Position numbers and translations under genes: made by a program
The notes under the pieces: generated by a model
The model's database searches: none
What the model was told of the DNA's origin: nothing
What the model saw: only the letters and a program-made list of their open reading frames with translations
Origin: Methylomonas sp.
GTDB lineage: Bacteria > Pseudomonadota > Gammaproteobacteria > Methylococcales > Methylomonadaceae
Assembly: GCA_002929135.1 (NCBI GenBank)
Contig: PESC01000038.1
Span: 1 to 64,000, forward strand
Length of the DNA: 64,000 bases
Direction of reading: 5' to 3'
Part shown: positions 8,770-17,227 of the stretch, piece by piece
How positions within the stretch are numbered: the first letter of the stretch is position 1
How the letters are laid out: each line of letters begins with the position of its first letter

Positions 8770-9650
8770 GACGCGGCATCGCCCAGCAAGGCGTCGAATG
8801 TTTCGGCCGCCTGGTCGAAATCGCCGCCATAAGCAAAATCGTATGCGCGGCAATCCGCCACCATATTGGCCAGCACATCAAAGCCGACGCTGCCCAATAC
8901 GCTGTAATTGAATGATAAATCAGCCAGTTTCATAAATGCCGTTGCCTGCGACAAGGGCGCAAGCGATAGTTCGGCATTGGGTTGAAAGGCCGGAAAAACT
9001 ACCACGGCAGGCATTGCGGTTTCGTCAGCCCGCACAACTGCCGCTTGGGGCGGTTTCATCAATGCCACACTGCCTTTCAAGGTATCGTTGACCACCGGGC
9101 TGAAAATGGCGTCGGGGTAGCGTTGTGCAATCAGATCGATCGATTGATTTTTCAGACTGACCGGCCTTGGAACCGGCTGGATTACGCCGCTTTGGCAATC
9201 GATCAAGGTCAGTTCATCTGACAACAAGCGCCAACCCTGATTGACCAAGGCTGCGCACAAGGTGCTTTTACCGGCACCCGGTGTGCCGGGCATCATCAAG
9301 GCCTTGCCGTGCTTCTCGATAACCGCCGCATGGATGATGAGAAAGCGGTGGGCATAGCCCGAAATACACCAGTTAAGCCCCCACTCGAAAAACGGCATGG
9401 CCTGGTTGTAAGGCAAGGGTTTGAACGGAATGAACTGGTCGAACGCGAAAATGACCTGCTTTCTTATAAAGCGTCTGATACCGACGGGCGGAAACAAGCG
9501 GATTTGGAAATCACAAAAAACGGAAGACGGATGCTGGGGGTAATCGGCATACAAACGATCAAGCCCTTGTTTTACCGCCGGAATGTCGCAATGGATGCGC
9601 ACACGGAAAGGGCCGATTTGCAAAACACGGGCAGCATCATGGCTTGGCAT
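8766..9650 (-). CDS. HprK-related kinase A
   Basis: This ~294-aa protein resembles the P-loop domain of HPr kinase/phosphorylase. A Walker A motif GTPGAGKST lies at about residues 122-130, after a ~115-residue N-terminal region. The segment LLSDELTLIDCQSG corresponds to the HprK region after the P-loop. The HPr-contacting signature of true HprK is not obvious, and no ptsH or PTS gene is nearby. It fits the 'HprK-related kinase A' family, which pairs with a PqqD-like protein. The ATG at 9650 (MPSHDAARV) overlaps the PqqD-like stop by 14 bp; an alternative start is 9668. It probably phosphorylates a protein or peptide partner, but this is inference. Confidence 0.8.
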   Translation of the reverse strand: MPSHDAARVLQIGPFRVRIHCDIPAVKQGLDRLYADYPQHPSSVFCDFQIRLFPPVGIRRFIRKQVIFAFDQFIPFKPLPYNQAMPFFEWGLNWCISGYAHRFLIIHAAVIEKHGKALMMPGTPGAGKSTLCAALVNQGWRLLSDELTLIDCQSGVIQPVPRPVSLKNQSIDLIAQRYPDAIFSPVVNDTLKGSVALMKPPQAAVVRADETAMPAVVVFPAFQPNAELSLAPLSQATAFMKLADLSFNYSVLGSVGFDVLANMVADCRAYDFAYGGDFDQAAETFDALLGDAAS

Positions 9651-9930
9651 CGGCACCTTGTTCAACACGCTTGATGAGATGACGTTCTGTCAGGGAAGCC
9701 AGTATGGCGTCGATGTCGGCAGGCGCCAGATCGGTGTAGGCGTCGTATAGCTTTTCGGCAGACATGGCGGAAGGATGGTTGTAAAAATCGGCAAACAGCG
9801 CTGCTGTATCACCTTGCAGGCAATGGGTATCGCCCGTGCCAGCATGGTAAACCAGCCATTCACCGTCGAATTGTCGGCACCTTATTTCGAACGCAGTGAA
9901 CAGCCGGAATGCTGGGGCGTCGTCAATCAA
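9637..9930 (-). CDS. PqqD-like protein of the HPr-rel-A system
   Basis: A 97-aa protein with the PqqD/RRE fold pattern: short N-terminal strands (DGEWLVYHAGTGDTHCLQGD) followed by helices ending LIKRV. The T-HxL..D segment is the usual PqqD-like signature. PqqD-like domains bind leader peptides or partner proteins for modifying enzymes. The start is a TTG at 9930 with GGAG eight bases upstream; a stop codon in frame a few codons further upstream excludes a longer protein. It is translationally coupled to the HprK-related kinase gene and follows a Tat-signal protein gene, which is the obvious candidate client. Confidence 0.8.
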   Translation of the reverse strand: MIDDAPAFRLFTAFEIRCRQFDGEWLVYHAGTGDTHCLQGDTAALFADFYNHPSAMSAEKLYDAYTDLAPADIDAILASLTERHLIKRVEQGADAKP

Positions 9931-9966
9931 ATACTTGCGCTCCGCTCAAAGCCTGTTTCGCAGGGT

Positions 9967-10668
9967 TCAATGTTGAAGCATCTCGAAGTAAGCTTTCTTC
10001 TGGTCAGCACTCAATGAAGTGCTGTTATAAATCGAGACGATGTAAGCCGGTGTGATTTCCAGATAAATCGGGTTGAATTGTCCGGTTACCTGATTCAAGC
10101 GGGCGTTCAAAAAGACCGCGATGGCATGGAATTCAAGGCTGCCTGACTGCTGATCGAGAACATCCCATAATGATCGGCTATTGGTGCCACCGAAGACCGA
10201 GCTGAACGTATGGGCGGCTACACCATTCCCAAATCTGTTGTTTATAAGGCCATATATTGGTTCCCAAGTCACACCAGTTCGCCAAATACCCTGGTACCGA
10301 ACCTGATTCTGGAATACACCATTGACTCTGGTTCTGCGTATCGAAAACGGATTGACACCCGCAGCAAGCCACTGATTGAGATTACCATCGGAATTACCCG
10401 TGTTATTAGCATTCTGCCACCAGCCGCCTGGCGAAAAGCCGACACCGCAATTGGGCTGACCGGGATGGCTGGACAGATTACCCGACTGCATGCCCGATAC
10501 GGTGCAGAGGTAAGGCGTTCCCAGCGCGGTTTTGCTGGTTAAGGTCAAGACCGCCGGTAGCGCCGTGATGCCGAATCGGGAAAACGCCCGGCGGCTGGAA
10601 TCGACTCCGCTACGACCCGTATGGTCGGTACTGGCTTCATTTACTGGCTTTTCATGGTTGGTATTCAT
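9967..10668 (-). CDS. Hypothetical Tat-exported protein, candidate client of the HprK/PqqD-like system
   Basis: The 233-aa protein has a twin-arginine signal: SSRRAFSRFGITALPAVLTL near residues 25-44, followed by a small-residue stretch. The mature part has only two cysteines, in PYLCTVSG and QPNCGVG, and is rich in Gly, Asn and Trp (GFSPGGWWQN). It ends with a helix SADQKKAYFEMLQH. I recognise no enzymatic motif and no PEP-CTERM tail. The ATG at 10668 has AAGGGGA about eight bases upstream, so it is preferred over the frame's first ATG at 10743. It is the gene just before the PqqD-like gene in the same direction, suggesting a shared function. Confidence 0.68.
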   Translation of the reverse strand: MNTNHEKPVNEASTDHTGRSGVDSSRRAFSRFGITALPAVLTLTSKTALGTPYLCTVSGMQSGNLSSHPGQPNCGVGFSPGGWWQNANNTGNSDGNLNQWLAAGVNPFSIRRTRVNGVFQNQVRYQGIWRTGVTWEPIYGLINNRFGNGVAAHTFSSVFGGTNSRSLWDVLDQQSGSLEFHAIAVFLNARLNQVTGQFNPIYLEITPAYIVSIYNSTSLSADQKKAYFEMLQH

Positions 10669-10770
10669 GGTGAAATCCCCTTTCAAAAGTTTGATATTCT
10701 TCACAACTCTAGCAAAACAATTGAACCCTGTCGACTGCCCCATCGTACAAGGAAAACGTTCGGCATTGGC

Positions 10771-12660
10771 TCAAGAAACCTGGGTTCGCAAGAACGCCTC
10801 GAACATCAGCAGCGCCCAGATCGACGCGCTGTAATCGCGCAAACCAGACTGATGCTGGCTGACCAGATGCTCCAGATAGCCCTGATTGAACCAGCCGGTT
10901 TGCTGTAACTGGCCTCGCAACAGCGACTCCTGCACCCGTTGTTTCAACGGCCCTCTGAACCAGGCGCTCAACGGTATGGCAAAGCCCATTTTGGGGCGGT
11001 ACAAAATATCGTTCGGCAGATACGGTTCCAGTGCTTGCTTGAACACATATTTACCTTCGTGGCCTTTGAGCTTGAGATCGGGCGGCAAGGTTGCCATCCA
11101 TTCCACCAGCTTGTGATCGAGCAAGGGCACCCGCACTTCCAGCGCATGCGCCATGCTGGCTCTATCGACCTTGGTCAGAATATCGCCTGCCAGATAGGTT
11201 TTGATGTCGAGATACTGCACCCGCGATAACGGATGCTCCGGCGCCTGTTTGCCGTAGCGCCGAAACACCTCAACCGCCTGATAGCCTTGCAGCTCGCGCT
11301 TGAGCTGGTCGCTGAACAAACGCTGGCGCATGTCGTTCGACAACACCGACACACTGTGAAAATAACCGGCCAGGGCATCGCGCCCGATCGATTCCAGCGT
11401 GGTTTTCGCCCGCAACACTTTGGGTGCCCAGTCCAGTTTGGGATAAATCCGTCCCAGCGTCGAGAACAACGGCACCCGCAAGGCATCCGGCATCAGACTG
11501 CGCATGCGCTCTTCGTAAGTATGCCAGCGGTAACGGCGATAACCGGCCAGGTTTTCGTCGCCGCCATCGCCCGACAACACCACCGTCACCTGCTTGCGTG
11601 CCAGTTCGCAAACGCGATAAGTCGGCAGCGCAGAACTGTCGGCATAGGGTTCGTCGTACAGTGCCGACAAGCGGTCTATCAGGCTGAAATCGTCAGGGTC
11701 GACCTGCTCGACGCGATGCGCGGTGTGGTAGCGTTCGGCCACTTGCGCGGCAAATTGCGATTCGTTGAATTTGGGATCGCCAAACGAGATGGAGCAGGTG
11801 TTGACCGGATCGGGCGACAAACCGGCCATCAGCGCGACGACGGCACTGGAATCGACACCACCCGACAAAAACGCACCCAGCGGCACATCAGCAACCATGC
11901 GTATCTTGACGGCTTCGCGCAGGCGTTCGATGAGTTCTTCGCCAGCTTCCTCGGCCTGACGCCCGGTTTGAGGCTGAAACCTGACATCCCAATACTGCCT
12001 GGGCTGCCAGCCGGACTGGCCACGGCGTATCGCCAAACAATAGCCAGGCTCCAGTTTGTAAACGCCTTGGTAAATGGTTTTTGGATCGGGGATGTAACCA
12101 AAACCGAAATAATCTTCGATTGCGCTGGGGTCTATTGCCGTTGGCAGCAGAGGATGTTCGCGCAGCGCCTTCAGCTCCGAACCAAAAATGAATTGGCCAT
12201 TGGGCAGCAGCGCATAAAACAGCGGCTTGACACCCAGACGGTCACGCGCCAGAAACAGGGTTTCGCGCGGTCTGTCCCAAATCGCGAAGGCAAACATGCC
12301 GCGCAAGCGTTCGACGCAAGCCTCACCCCAGGCTTGCCAGGCATACAGAATCACTTCGGTATCGCAATGGGTGCGAAAGCTGAAGCCCAAAGCCTGCAAG
12401 TCCTCGCGCAATGCCGGGAAATTGTAGACCTCGCCGTTGTAGGTCAGCACCACGTTGCCGTCCTGGCTGTGCATGGGTTGCTGGCCACTGGACAGGTCGA
12501 TGATGGACAAGCGGCGATGACCAAATCCCAATCCGGGTTCGCTGTGCAAACCACCTTCGTCGGGGCCGCGATGAAACTGGCTTTCGTTCATGCGCGATAG
12601 CAGTTCGCGATCGATCTCGCCGCTGCCTTTGGTATCGAAAATGCCTACTATGCCGCACAT
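10771..12660 (-). CDS. XrtA/PEP-CTERM-system amidotransferase (asparagine synthase, glutamine-hydrolysing type)
   Basis: The 629-aa protein starts MCGIVGIFDTKG, so the catalytic Cys2 of the glutaminase domain is present. RGPDEGG and the NGEVYNFP loop of the Ntn domain follow. The synthetase domain carries the PP-loop LSGGVDSSAV and the motif VLSGDGGDENLAGY. The size and sequence match the exosortase 1/A-associated amidotransferase family. It likely transfers ammonia from glutamine to a carboxylated sugar or another acceptor during exopolysaccharide synthesis; free asparagine synthesis is less likely. Upstream is the repeat-rich gap 12661-12987, where xrtA often resides in related loci. Confidence 0.88.
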   Translation of the reverse strand: MCGIVGIFDTKGSGEIDRELLSRMNESQFHRGPDEGGLHSEPGLGFGHRRLSIIDLSSGQQPMHSQDGNVVLTYNGEVYNFPALREDLQALGFSFRTHCDTEVILYAWQAWGEACVERLRGMFAFAIWDRPRETLFLARDRLGVKPLFYALLPNGQFIFGSELKALREHPLLPTAIDPSAIEDYFGFGYIPDPKTIYQGVYKLEPGYCLAIRRGQSGWQPRQYWDVRFQPQTGRQAEEAGEELIERLREAVKIRMVADVPLGAFLSGGVDSSAVVALMAGLSPDPVNTCSISFGDPKFNESQFAAQVAERYHTAHRVEQVDPDDFSLIDRLSALYDEPYADSSALPTYRVCELARKQVTVVLSGDGGDENLAGYRRYRWHTYEERMRSLMPDALRVPLFSTLGRIYPKLDWAPKVLRAKTTLESIGRDALAGYFHSVSVLSNDMRQRLFSDQLKRELQGYQAVEVFRRYGKQAPEHPLSRVQYLDIKTYLAGDILTKVDRASMAHALEVRVPLLDHKLVEWMATLPPDLKLKGHEGKYVFKQALEPYLPNDILYRPKMGFAIPLSAWFRGPLKQRVQESLLRGQLQQTGWFNQGYLEHLVSQHQSGLRDYSASIWALLMFEAFLRTQVS

Positions 12661-12987
12661 ATTGGGTTGTCTCTGGATATCAGGATGGTTGGTAACTGTT
12701 TACTTACCCCCTCACCCCAACCCTCTCCCGGAGGGAGAGAGTGCAAAAGCCCCTCTACCATTGGGAGAGGGGTTGGGTGAGGGAGATTCTCGTTCCCACG
12801 CTCTGCGTGGGAATGCTTATCGGACTTGATGACACAGGGTGCTTCGATCGCCCGGTATGGGTTTCCACGGAACCGTGGGAACCAGAACCTTCGCCCTCCT
12901 CGCTTCACTCTCCCGGAGGGGAGAGCGAAGCGAGGAGGGCGAAGCCGAGAATAATGAGGATGTTATTTATGACCAAATCCTAAATAG
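12661..12987. repeat. Repeat cluster in a 327-bp gap between amidotransferase and sugar transferase genes
   Basis: The gap holds no gene and at least three repeat structures. A near-perfect inverted repeat of about 21 bases pairs 12709-12729 with 12763-12783 (ccctcacc..ctctccc family). A palindrome cgttcccacgctctgcgtgg at 12791-12810 begins a copy of the dispersed repeat also seen near 34.3 and 36.6 kb. A perfect 18-base inverted repeat pairs 12889-12906 with 12927-12944 around ctcccggagggg. One arm of the element found after intI ends the gap (12957-12980). None has the T-run of a classic terminator. Confidence 0.8.
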
Positions 12988-14133
12988 TTACAGCAATTGC
13001 TCATAAACCTGACGATAACGCGCCACCATGGTGTCGATCGAAAATTCCCGCTCGGCGCGTTGTCTGGCGGCGTTGCCCCACGACTTGCGTTTGTCATCGT
13101 CCAGCGTCAATTCCAGCAAGGCGGTTGCCATGGCCTCGGGATTTTGTTTTTCCACCCAACGCCCGCATTCGCCATCGACCACCAGTTCCGGGTTGCCGCC
13201 CACAGCGGTTGCAATCACCGGCAAACCACTGGCCATGGCTTCAAGAATAGTATTCGAAATGCCTTCCGACTGGGATGGCAGTACAAAAATATCGAGATTG
13301 CGCAAAATCTCCGCCACATCCGACCGTTCACCCGGCAACCATGTCTGGTCTGCCACACCCCGCTCTGCCAGCAATTGCAAGGCAGGCTGTCTCAGCGGCC
13401 CGTCGCCCACCACCACCAGAACCGCCCGCGCGGAAAACTCCGACGATTGTTTACAGGCTGCGATGAAGGCACGCACCAGCGTCAATTGATCTTTGACGCC
13501 GTGCATTCGACCCACCGTGCCGATTGCTATCTTGCCGTCGAGATCGACATGGCAGCCTTCGATCAAGGTCTTTGAACCGGAACGAGGATAAAAAACCTGT
13601 GTGTCAACGCCGTTACAGATGCGACTTATCTTGCCTGGCGCGATGCCAACCCGGTCGAGCAGGTAGTGTTCGAGCTGCAACGACAGCGGAATGAAACGGT
13701 GAATGACCATGCCGACGATGCGCCGCAGCCACTGATATTTGACATTGCCACCATCGGGGTCGAACACGTCCCAGCCGTGCTCGCCGTGAATACGATGGCG
13801 CACACCGGCAAGCAGCGCACATAGCTGATATTCGATGGCTGCAAGATTGCGGGTGTGCACGATGGCGGGCTTTAAGCGGCACAACAAACGATAAACCGTG
13901 ACCAACGAAAGCCAGTCCTGGCCGGGCCGTTTGTGGATTTCATGAATCTCGACGCCGCTGCGGCTGATTCTGCTGCTGAACGCCGTGCTTTCGGTCAGGC
14001 AAATAATGGCATGACGAAATTTGTCTTCCGGCAGACGATTGATGAGATTGACCAAGCCGTTCTCCAAGCCTCCAACTCCCAGCCGATAGATGATGTGAAC
14101 GATTAGTGGTGGCGATGGGGCTGGCGTCGTCAT
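12988..14133 (-). CDS. XrtA-associated sugar transferase (TIGR03088/stp2-type GT4)
   Basis: A 381-aa GT4 enzyme. The N-terminus VHIIYRLGVGGLENGLVNLI is characteristic of the 'sugar transferase, PEP-CTERM/EpsH1 system associated' group with the GGLE glycine loop. The C-terminal half has TVGRMHGVKDQLTLVRAF and PSQSEGISNTILEAMASGLP, containing the E(x7)E donor-binding motif. It overlaps the following stp1-like gene (14130) by 4 bp. It acts at the cytoplasmic membrane in repeat-unit assembly; the sugar is not known. Confidence 0.88.
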   Translation of the reverse strand: MTTPAPSPPLIVHIIYRLGVGGLENGLVNLINRLPEDKFRHAIICLTESTAFSSRISRSGVEIHEIHKRPGQDWLSLVTVYRLLCRLKPAIVHTRNLAAIEYQLCALLAGVRHRIHGEHGWDVFDPDGGNVKYQWLRRIVGMVIHRFIPLSLQLEHYLLDRVGIAPGKISRICNGVDTQVFYPRSGSKTLIEGCHVDLDGKIAIGTVGRMHGVKDQLTLVRAFIAACKQSSEFSARAVLVVVGDGPLRQPALQLLAERGVADQTWLPGERSDVAEILRNLDIFVLPSQSEGISNTILEAMASGLPVIATAVGGNPELVVDGECGRWVEKQNPEAMATALLELTLDDDKRKSWGNAARQRAEREFSIDTMVARYRQVYEQLL

Positions 14134-15326
14134 GCGTTCAAATAGTCACAAAGCCGTTGACCATTGGGCAGCCAGCCAAAATGCTGCATGACGTAATCGC
14201 GATTGCGGCTTGATTGCCTGATGGGCTGGCGCAATTCGCGCAACACACAATCGGCAAAGTGTTGCGGCTGGTCGGTCACGAAAACGTCCAGGTTTTCGCT
14301 TTCCGGGATGCCTTCCATGCCGGCTGGCGTGACGACGACGGGACGCGCCATGGCCATGGCTTCCAGCACTTTGTTTTGTATACCTCGGGCAATACGCAAC
14401 GGCCCCACGGCGACATGGGCATGACGCACGTAGGGCCGGACATCATCGACGCGTCCGGTGACGACGATGGCGGGATGGTTCTCGGCCAGTTGCATGACAG
14501 CATGGGCGGGTTTGGAGCCGACGATGTAAAACCGTGCGCTGGCGTCCTGCGCTGCAATCAAGGGCATGACCGTCTGGCCGAACCAGAGTACGGCATCGAC
14601 ATTGGCCCAATAATCCATGGCCCCGGTAAACACGATGGCTTTTTCCTGCGAATCATAGGGCGAATTCAACGCTGATGACGGGTCGAAAAATTCGGTATCG
14701 ACGCCGTTGTTGACGAAGCCGATTTTGTCGGCATATTCCGGCGCCATGCCCTGGAACAACTGCGATTCCTGTTCAGAGACAAACAGCGTTTGCGCAAACA
14801 GGCCCGTCATCTTGCGTTCGAATTCGAACAGTTTTGCCGCCTCACGCCGGTAAACCCAGTTCATCGGCCAGGATTTGCTCGCCGCATATTGCTGCCATTT
14901 GTCGGAATCGACATCGACAAAGTCGGCGACAATGCGCATCGCCGGTTTGTCGGCCAGGTATTGCGCCATGGGCGACGAAAATATCAACGCGCGGTCGATG
15001 GCGTGATCGGCGATTACCCGGTCGACCCAGTGTTGCAGAGCGGCGTTGCGATAGTAAGGCAGGCTTAGTGCCTCGCCAGTACAAAACCCCAGCAGGCTTT
15101 TGATTTTGCTCACGTCTGGCTGCAAATCGAGACAAAAAACCTCGACGCAAAATGCTTTTAAAGTTTCGACATGAACCCGGTCTTCCGGGTCATCGATAAA
15201 CGCGCCCAGATAAACGTCAAACCGTTCCGCCAGGGCTTTGAGGAAATTAAACGAGCGGATTTTGTCGCCCTTGTTGGGGGGATAGGGAATGCGGTGAACC
15301 AGATACAACAACTTGGGTTTGGCCAC
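14130..15326 (-). CDS. XrtA-associated sugar transferase (TIGR03087/stp1-type)
   Basis: The 398-aa protein begins LLYLVHRIPYPPNKGDKIRS, the strongly conserved N-terminus of the second exosortase-associated sugar transferase family. It is a GT4-like GT-B enzyme with the donor half containing GAMDYWANVDAVLWFGQTVMP and KVLEAMAMARPVVVTPAGMEG. The start is a GTG at 15326 preceded by TTAGGGTG. The gene follows the FemAB-like gene after 3 bp and overlaps stp2 by 4 bp, so all three are co-translated. The partner order FemAB-stp1-stp2 is the usual one in XrtA loci. Confidence 0.88.
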   Translation of the reverse strand: MAKPKLLYLVHRIPYPPNKGDKIRSFNFLKALAERFDVYLGAFIDDPEDRVHVETLKAFCVEVFCLDLQPDVSKIKSLLGFCTGEALSLPYYRNAALQHWVDRVIADHAIDRALIFSSPMAQYLADKPAMRIVADFVDVDSDKWQQYAASKSWPMNWVYRREAAKLFEFERKMTGLFAQTLFVSEQESQLFQGMAPEYADKIGFVNNGVDTEFFDPSSALNSPYDSQEKAIVFTGAMDYWANVDAVLWFGQTVMPLIAAQDASARFYIVGSKPAHAVMQLAENHPAIVVTGRVDDVRPYVRHAHVAVGPLRIARGIQNKVLEAMAMARPVVVTPAGMEGIPESENLDVFVTDQPQHFADCVLRELRQPIRQSSRNRDYVMQHFGWLPNGQRLCDYLNA

Positions 15327-15329
15327 GAA

Positions 15330-16349
15330 TCACCCTAAATCCTTGGCCAGCCACGGGCCGACCAACTGGCTGACGGCAAGCGGCAAGCGTTTCCAGGCGG
15401 CGATGAATAACTGGTATTTCGGATTGAGCGGGTTGATTTCAGGAATGGCGCTGGCTTTGACCAGATCCACCTCGTAAAACAGCGGCTCCGGTTCGAAGCC
15501 CCAGTGTTTTTTGAAGCGGTACGAACCGGTATCGAGTTTGCTGCGGCCAAAATCGAATACCCGGCAGCCGCGATCGACCGCCCGCCGCATGACCTCCCAG
15601 TACATGAAATCATTGGCTTTGAGATCCCGCGCCGCTTCGGTTCCACCGCCGTAATACGGCAATACCTCGTCGCGGAAGTAAAAATTCATGACGCTGGCAA
15701 CGGGCTGCCCTTGGTGCTCCACCGTCACAATGTCGCAACGTTCAGCAAAAACGTCTTGCAAAATTTGAAAGTAGCGTTTAGGAAACACCGGCGTGCCAAG
15801 GTTTCTGACGCTCTCGGCATAAGCTTGGTAGAAACGCTCGACGGATTCATCGATGACACCGACCAATCCGGCCTTGATGCCCGCCCGCACCATCGCGCGC
15901 TGTTTGCGCGGAATGGCGTTCATGTTTTTGTCGTGGTCGCTATCGAGTGTTTTTCTGAAGGTGACATACAACGGTTTGTACGGCCAGTCGGGGTGTTTCT
16001 GCTCACGATTGCGCATTTCAAGGCAGTCAACATTCAGCTCGCGCGCCAAGGCTTGCGCTTTGTCTTTCAGCGCATCGAAAACCTGCGGGTCATCGGCAAC
16101 GATACCGCCGTAAACGCAAAATGCATTCGAGACCAGGGTGTTGCCAAATAACAGACTGTTGATGTGCACCAGGGGCAATACACCGACAATCAGGCCATCC
16201 TGTTCGGCATACAGATAATGGGTTTTATGGCCGAATGCCTGTTCTATGACGTGTTGCCAGGCGGCCAGATGGAAAAACGTCGCATCGGTTCGACCATCGA
16301 GGTAACGATCCCAGCGTTGATGCTGATCGGCATCCAGTAATTTAATCAT
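15330..16349 (-). CDS. FemAB-like XrtA/PEP-CTERM-associated protein
   Basis: A 339-aa GNAT-fold protein of the FemAB family. It shows the N-terminal pattern DATFFHLAAWQHVIEQAFG and a late segment YYGGGTEAARDLKANDFMYWE followed by VFDFGRSKLDTGSYRFKKHW, typical of the family tied to PEP-CTERM loci. FemAB proteins use aminoacyl-tRNA to add amino acids to peptidoglycan. The exosortase-linked group may add an aminoacyl or similar group to the exopolysaccharide, but this is not established. The ATG at 16349 overlaps the deacetylase stop as ATGA, which sets the start. Confidence 0.87.
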   Translation of the reverse strand: MIKLLDADQHQRWDRYLDGRTDATFFHLAAWQHVIEQAFGHKTHYLYAEQDGLIVGVLPLVHINSLLFGNTLVSNAFCVYGGIVADDPQVFDALKDKAQALARELNVDCLEMRNREQKHPDWPYKPLYVTFRKTLDSDHDKNMNAIPRKQRAMVRAGIKAGLVGVIDESVERFYQAYAESVRNLGTPVFPKRYFQILQDVFAERCDIVTVEHQGQPVASVMNFYFRDEVLPYYGGGTEAARDLKANDFMYWEVMRRAVDRGCRVFDFGRSKLDTGSYRFKKHWGFEPEPLFYEVDLVKASAIPEINPLNPKYQLFIAAWKRLPLAVSQLVGPWLAKDLG

Positions 16350-17221
16350 GGCACCACACGCACTTCGGGCTGATTGCGAAGAAAGACGTTTTGCATGGTA
16401 TCCCATGCAAAATCATTGATTAGGCAAACCAAGCGCGTTTCCATGCGATCGAGGTTAAGGTAATGGCGAAATCGCGATTTGAACGGCAGATTTTGCTGTC
16501 TGGGTTGAGCCGGGTCGATTTCCCAAGGGTGAAAATAAAAAATGCCGGGTTTCTGTTCCACTTGATTCAAATGCCGATAGGCTTTTTGGGAAATCCAGTA
16601 AGGATAAAGCCTGAAAAAACCGCCGCCACCACACGGCATGTTGCGCCCCAAAACCGGTAGCGTTGAAATCGGTATTTCCAGCAAGCGGCTGACGTTATCC
16701 GGCTTGAATAGGAATCGTGGCGCCGACGGCATACCGTATAAATCGTGTTTCACCGGATAAATGCTGGAACTGTACTCAAAGCCTTCGTCTTCGAGTATCT
16801 GCAAGGCCCACAGATTTTTGGCACCTATCGAATAACTGGCCGCGCGATAGCCAATGACCGGCTGTCCGGAAATGGCTTCCAGCAACTGTTTGGTTTTTCG
16901 AATATCGGCGCGAAATTGCGTCGGTGTTTGCTCTGTTACACGAATATGTTCATAACCGTGCGACGCCAGTTCATGACCATCCGCAACGATGCGTTTCACC
17001 AGTTGCGGATAGCGCTCGGCCACCCAGCCCAAGGTAAAAAACGTCGCCTTGATCTGGTGTTCGGCAAATACATCGAGAATTTTCGAGGTATTGGCATCAA
17101 CACGATGCAATAAACTATCCCACTGGTTTCTATCGATATGTTTTTCGAAGGCCGATACCTGGAAATAATCCTCCACATCCACCGTCATGGCATTAACGAT
17201 ACGATCGGCAGCCAATGTCAT
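16346..17221 (-). CDS. XrtA-associated polysaccharide deacetylase (CE4, PEP-CTERM type)
   Basis: A 291-aa NodB-homology protein. The first metal motif is in NAMTVDVEDYFQV. HGYEHIRV holds the His pair, and the segment GYRAASYSIG corresponds to motif 3. The C-terminal part FYFHPWEIDPAQPRQ is typical of the exosortase-associated subfamily. There is no signal peptide, so it probably acts on a lipid-linked intermediate in the cytoplasm. Deacetylation of N-acetylhexosamine agrees with the adjacent wecB. It starts six bases after the wecB stop. Confidence 0.88.
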   Translation of the reverse strand: MTLAADRIVNAMTVDVEDYFQVSAFEKHIDRNQWDSLLHRVDANTSKILDVFAEHQIKATFFTLGWVAERYPQLVKRIVADGHELASHGYEHIRVTEQTPTQFRADIRKTKQLLEAISGQPVIGYRAASYSIGAKNLWALQILEDEGFEYSSSIYPVKHDLYGMPSAPRFLFKPDNVSRLLEIPISTLPVLGRNMPCGGGGFFRLYPYWISQKAYRHLNQVEQKPGIFYFHPWEIDPAQPRQQNLPFKSRFRHYLNLDRMETRLVCLINDFAWDTMQNVFLRNQPEVRVVP

Positions 17222-17227
17222 GTCACC

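Noticed and set aside
8766..9650. True HPr kinase/phosphorylase of a PTS system
   Set aside because: The HPr-contact signature is not visible, and no HPr or PTS gene lies nearby; the partner is a PqqD-like protein.
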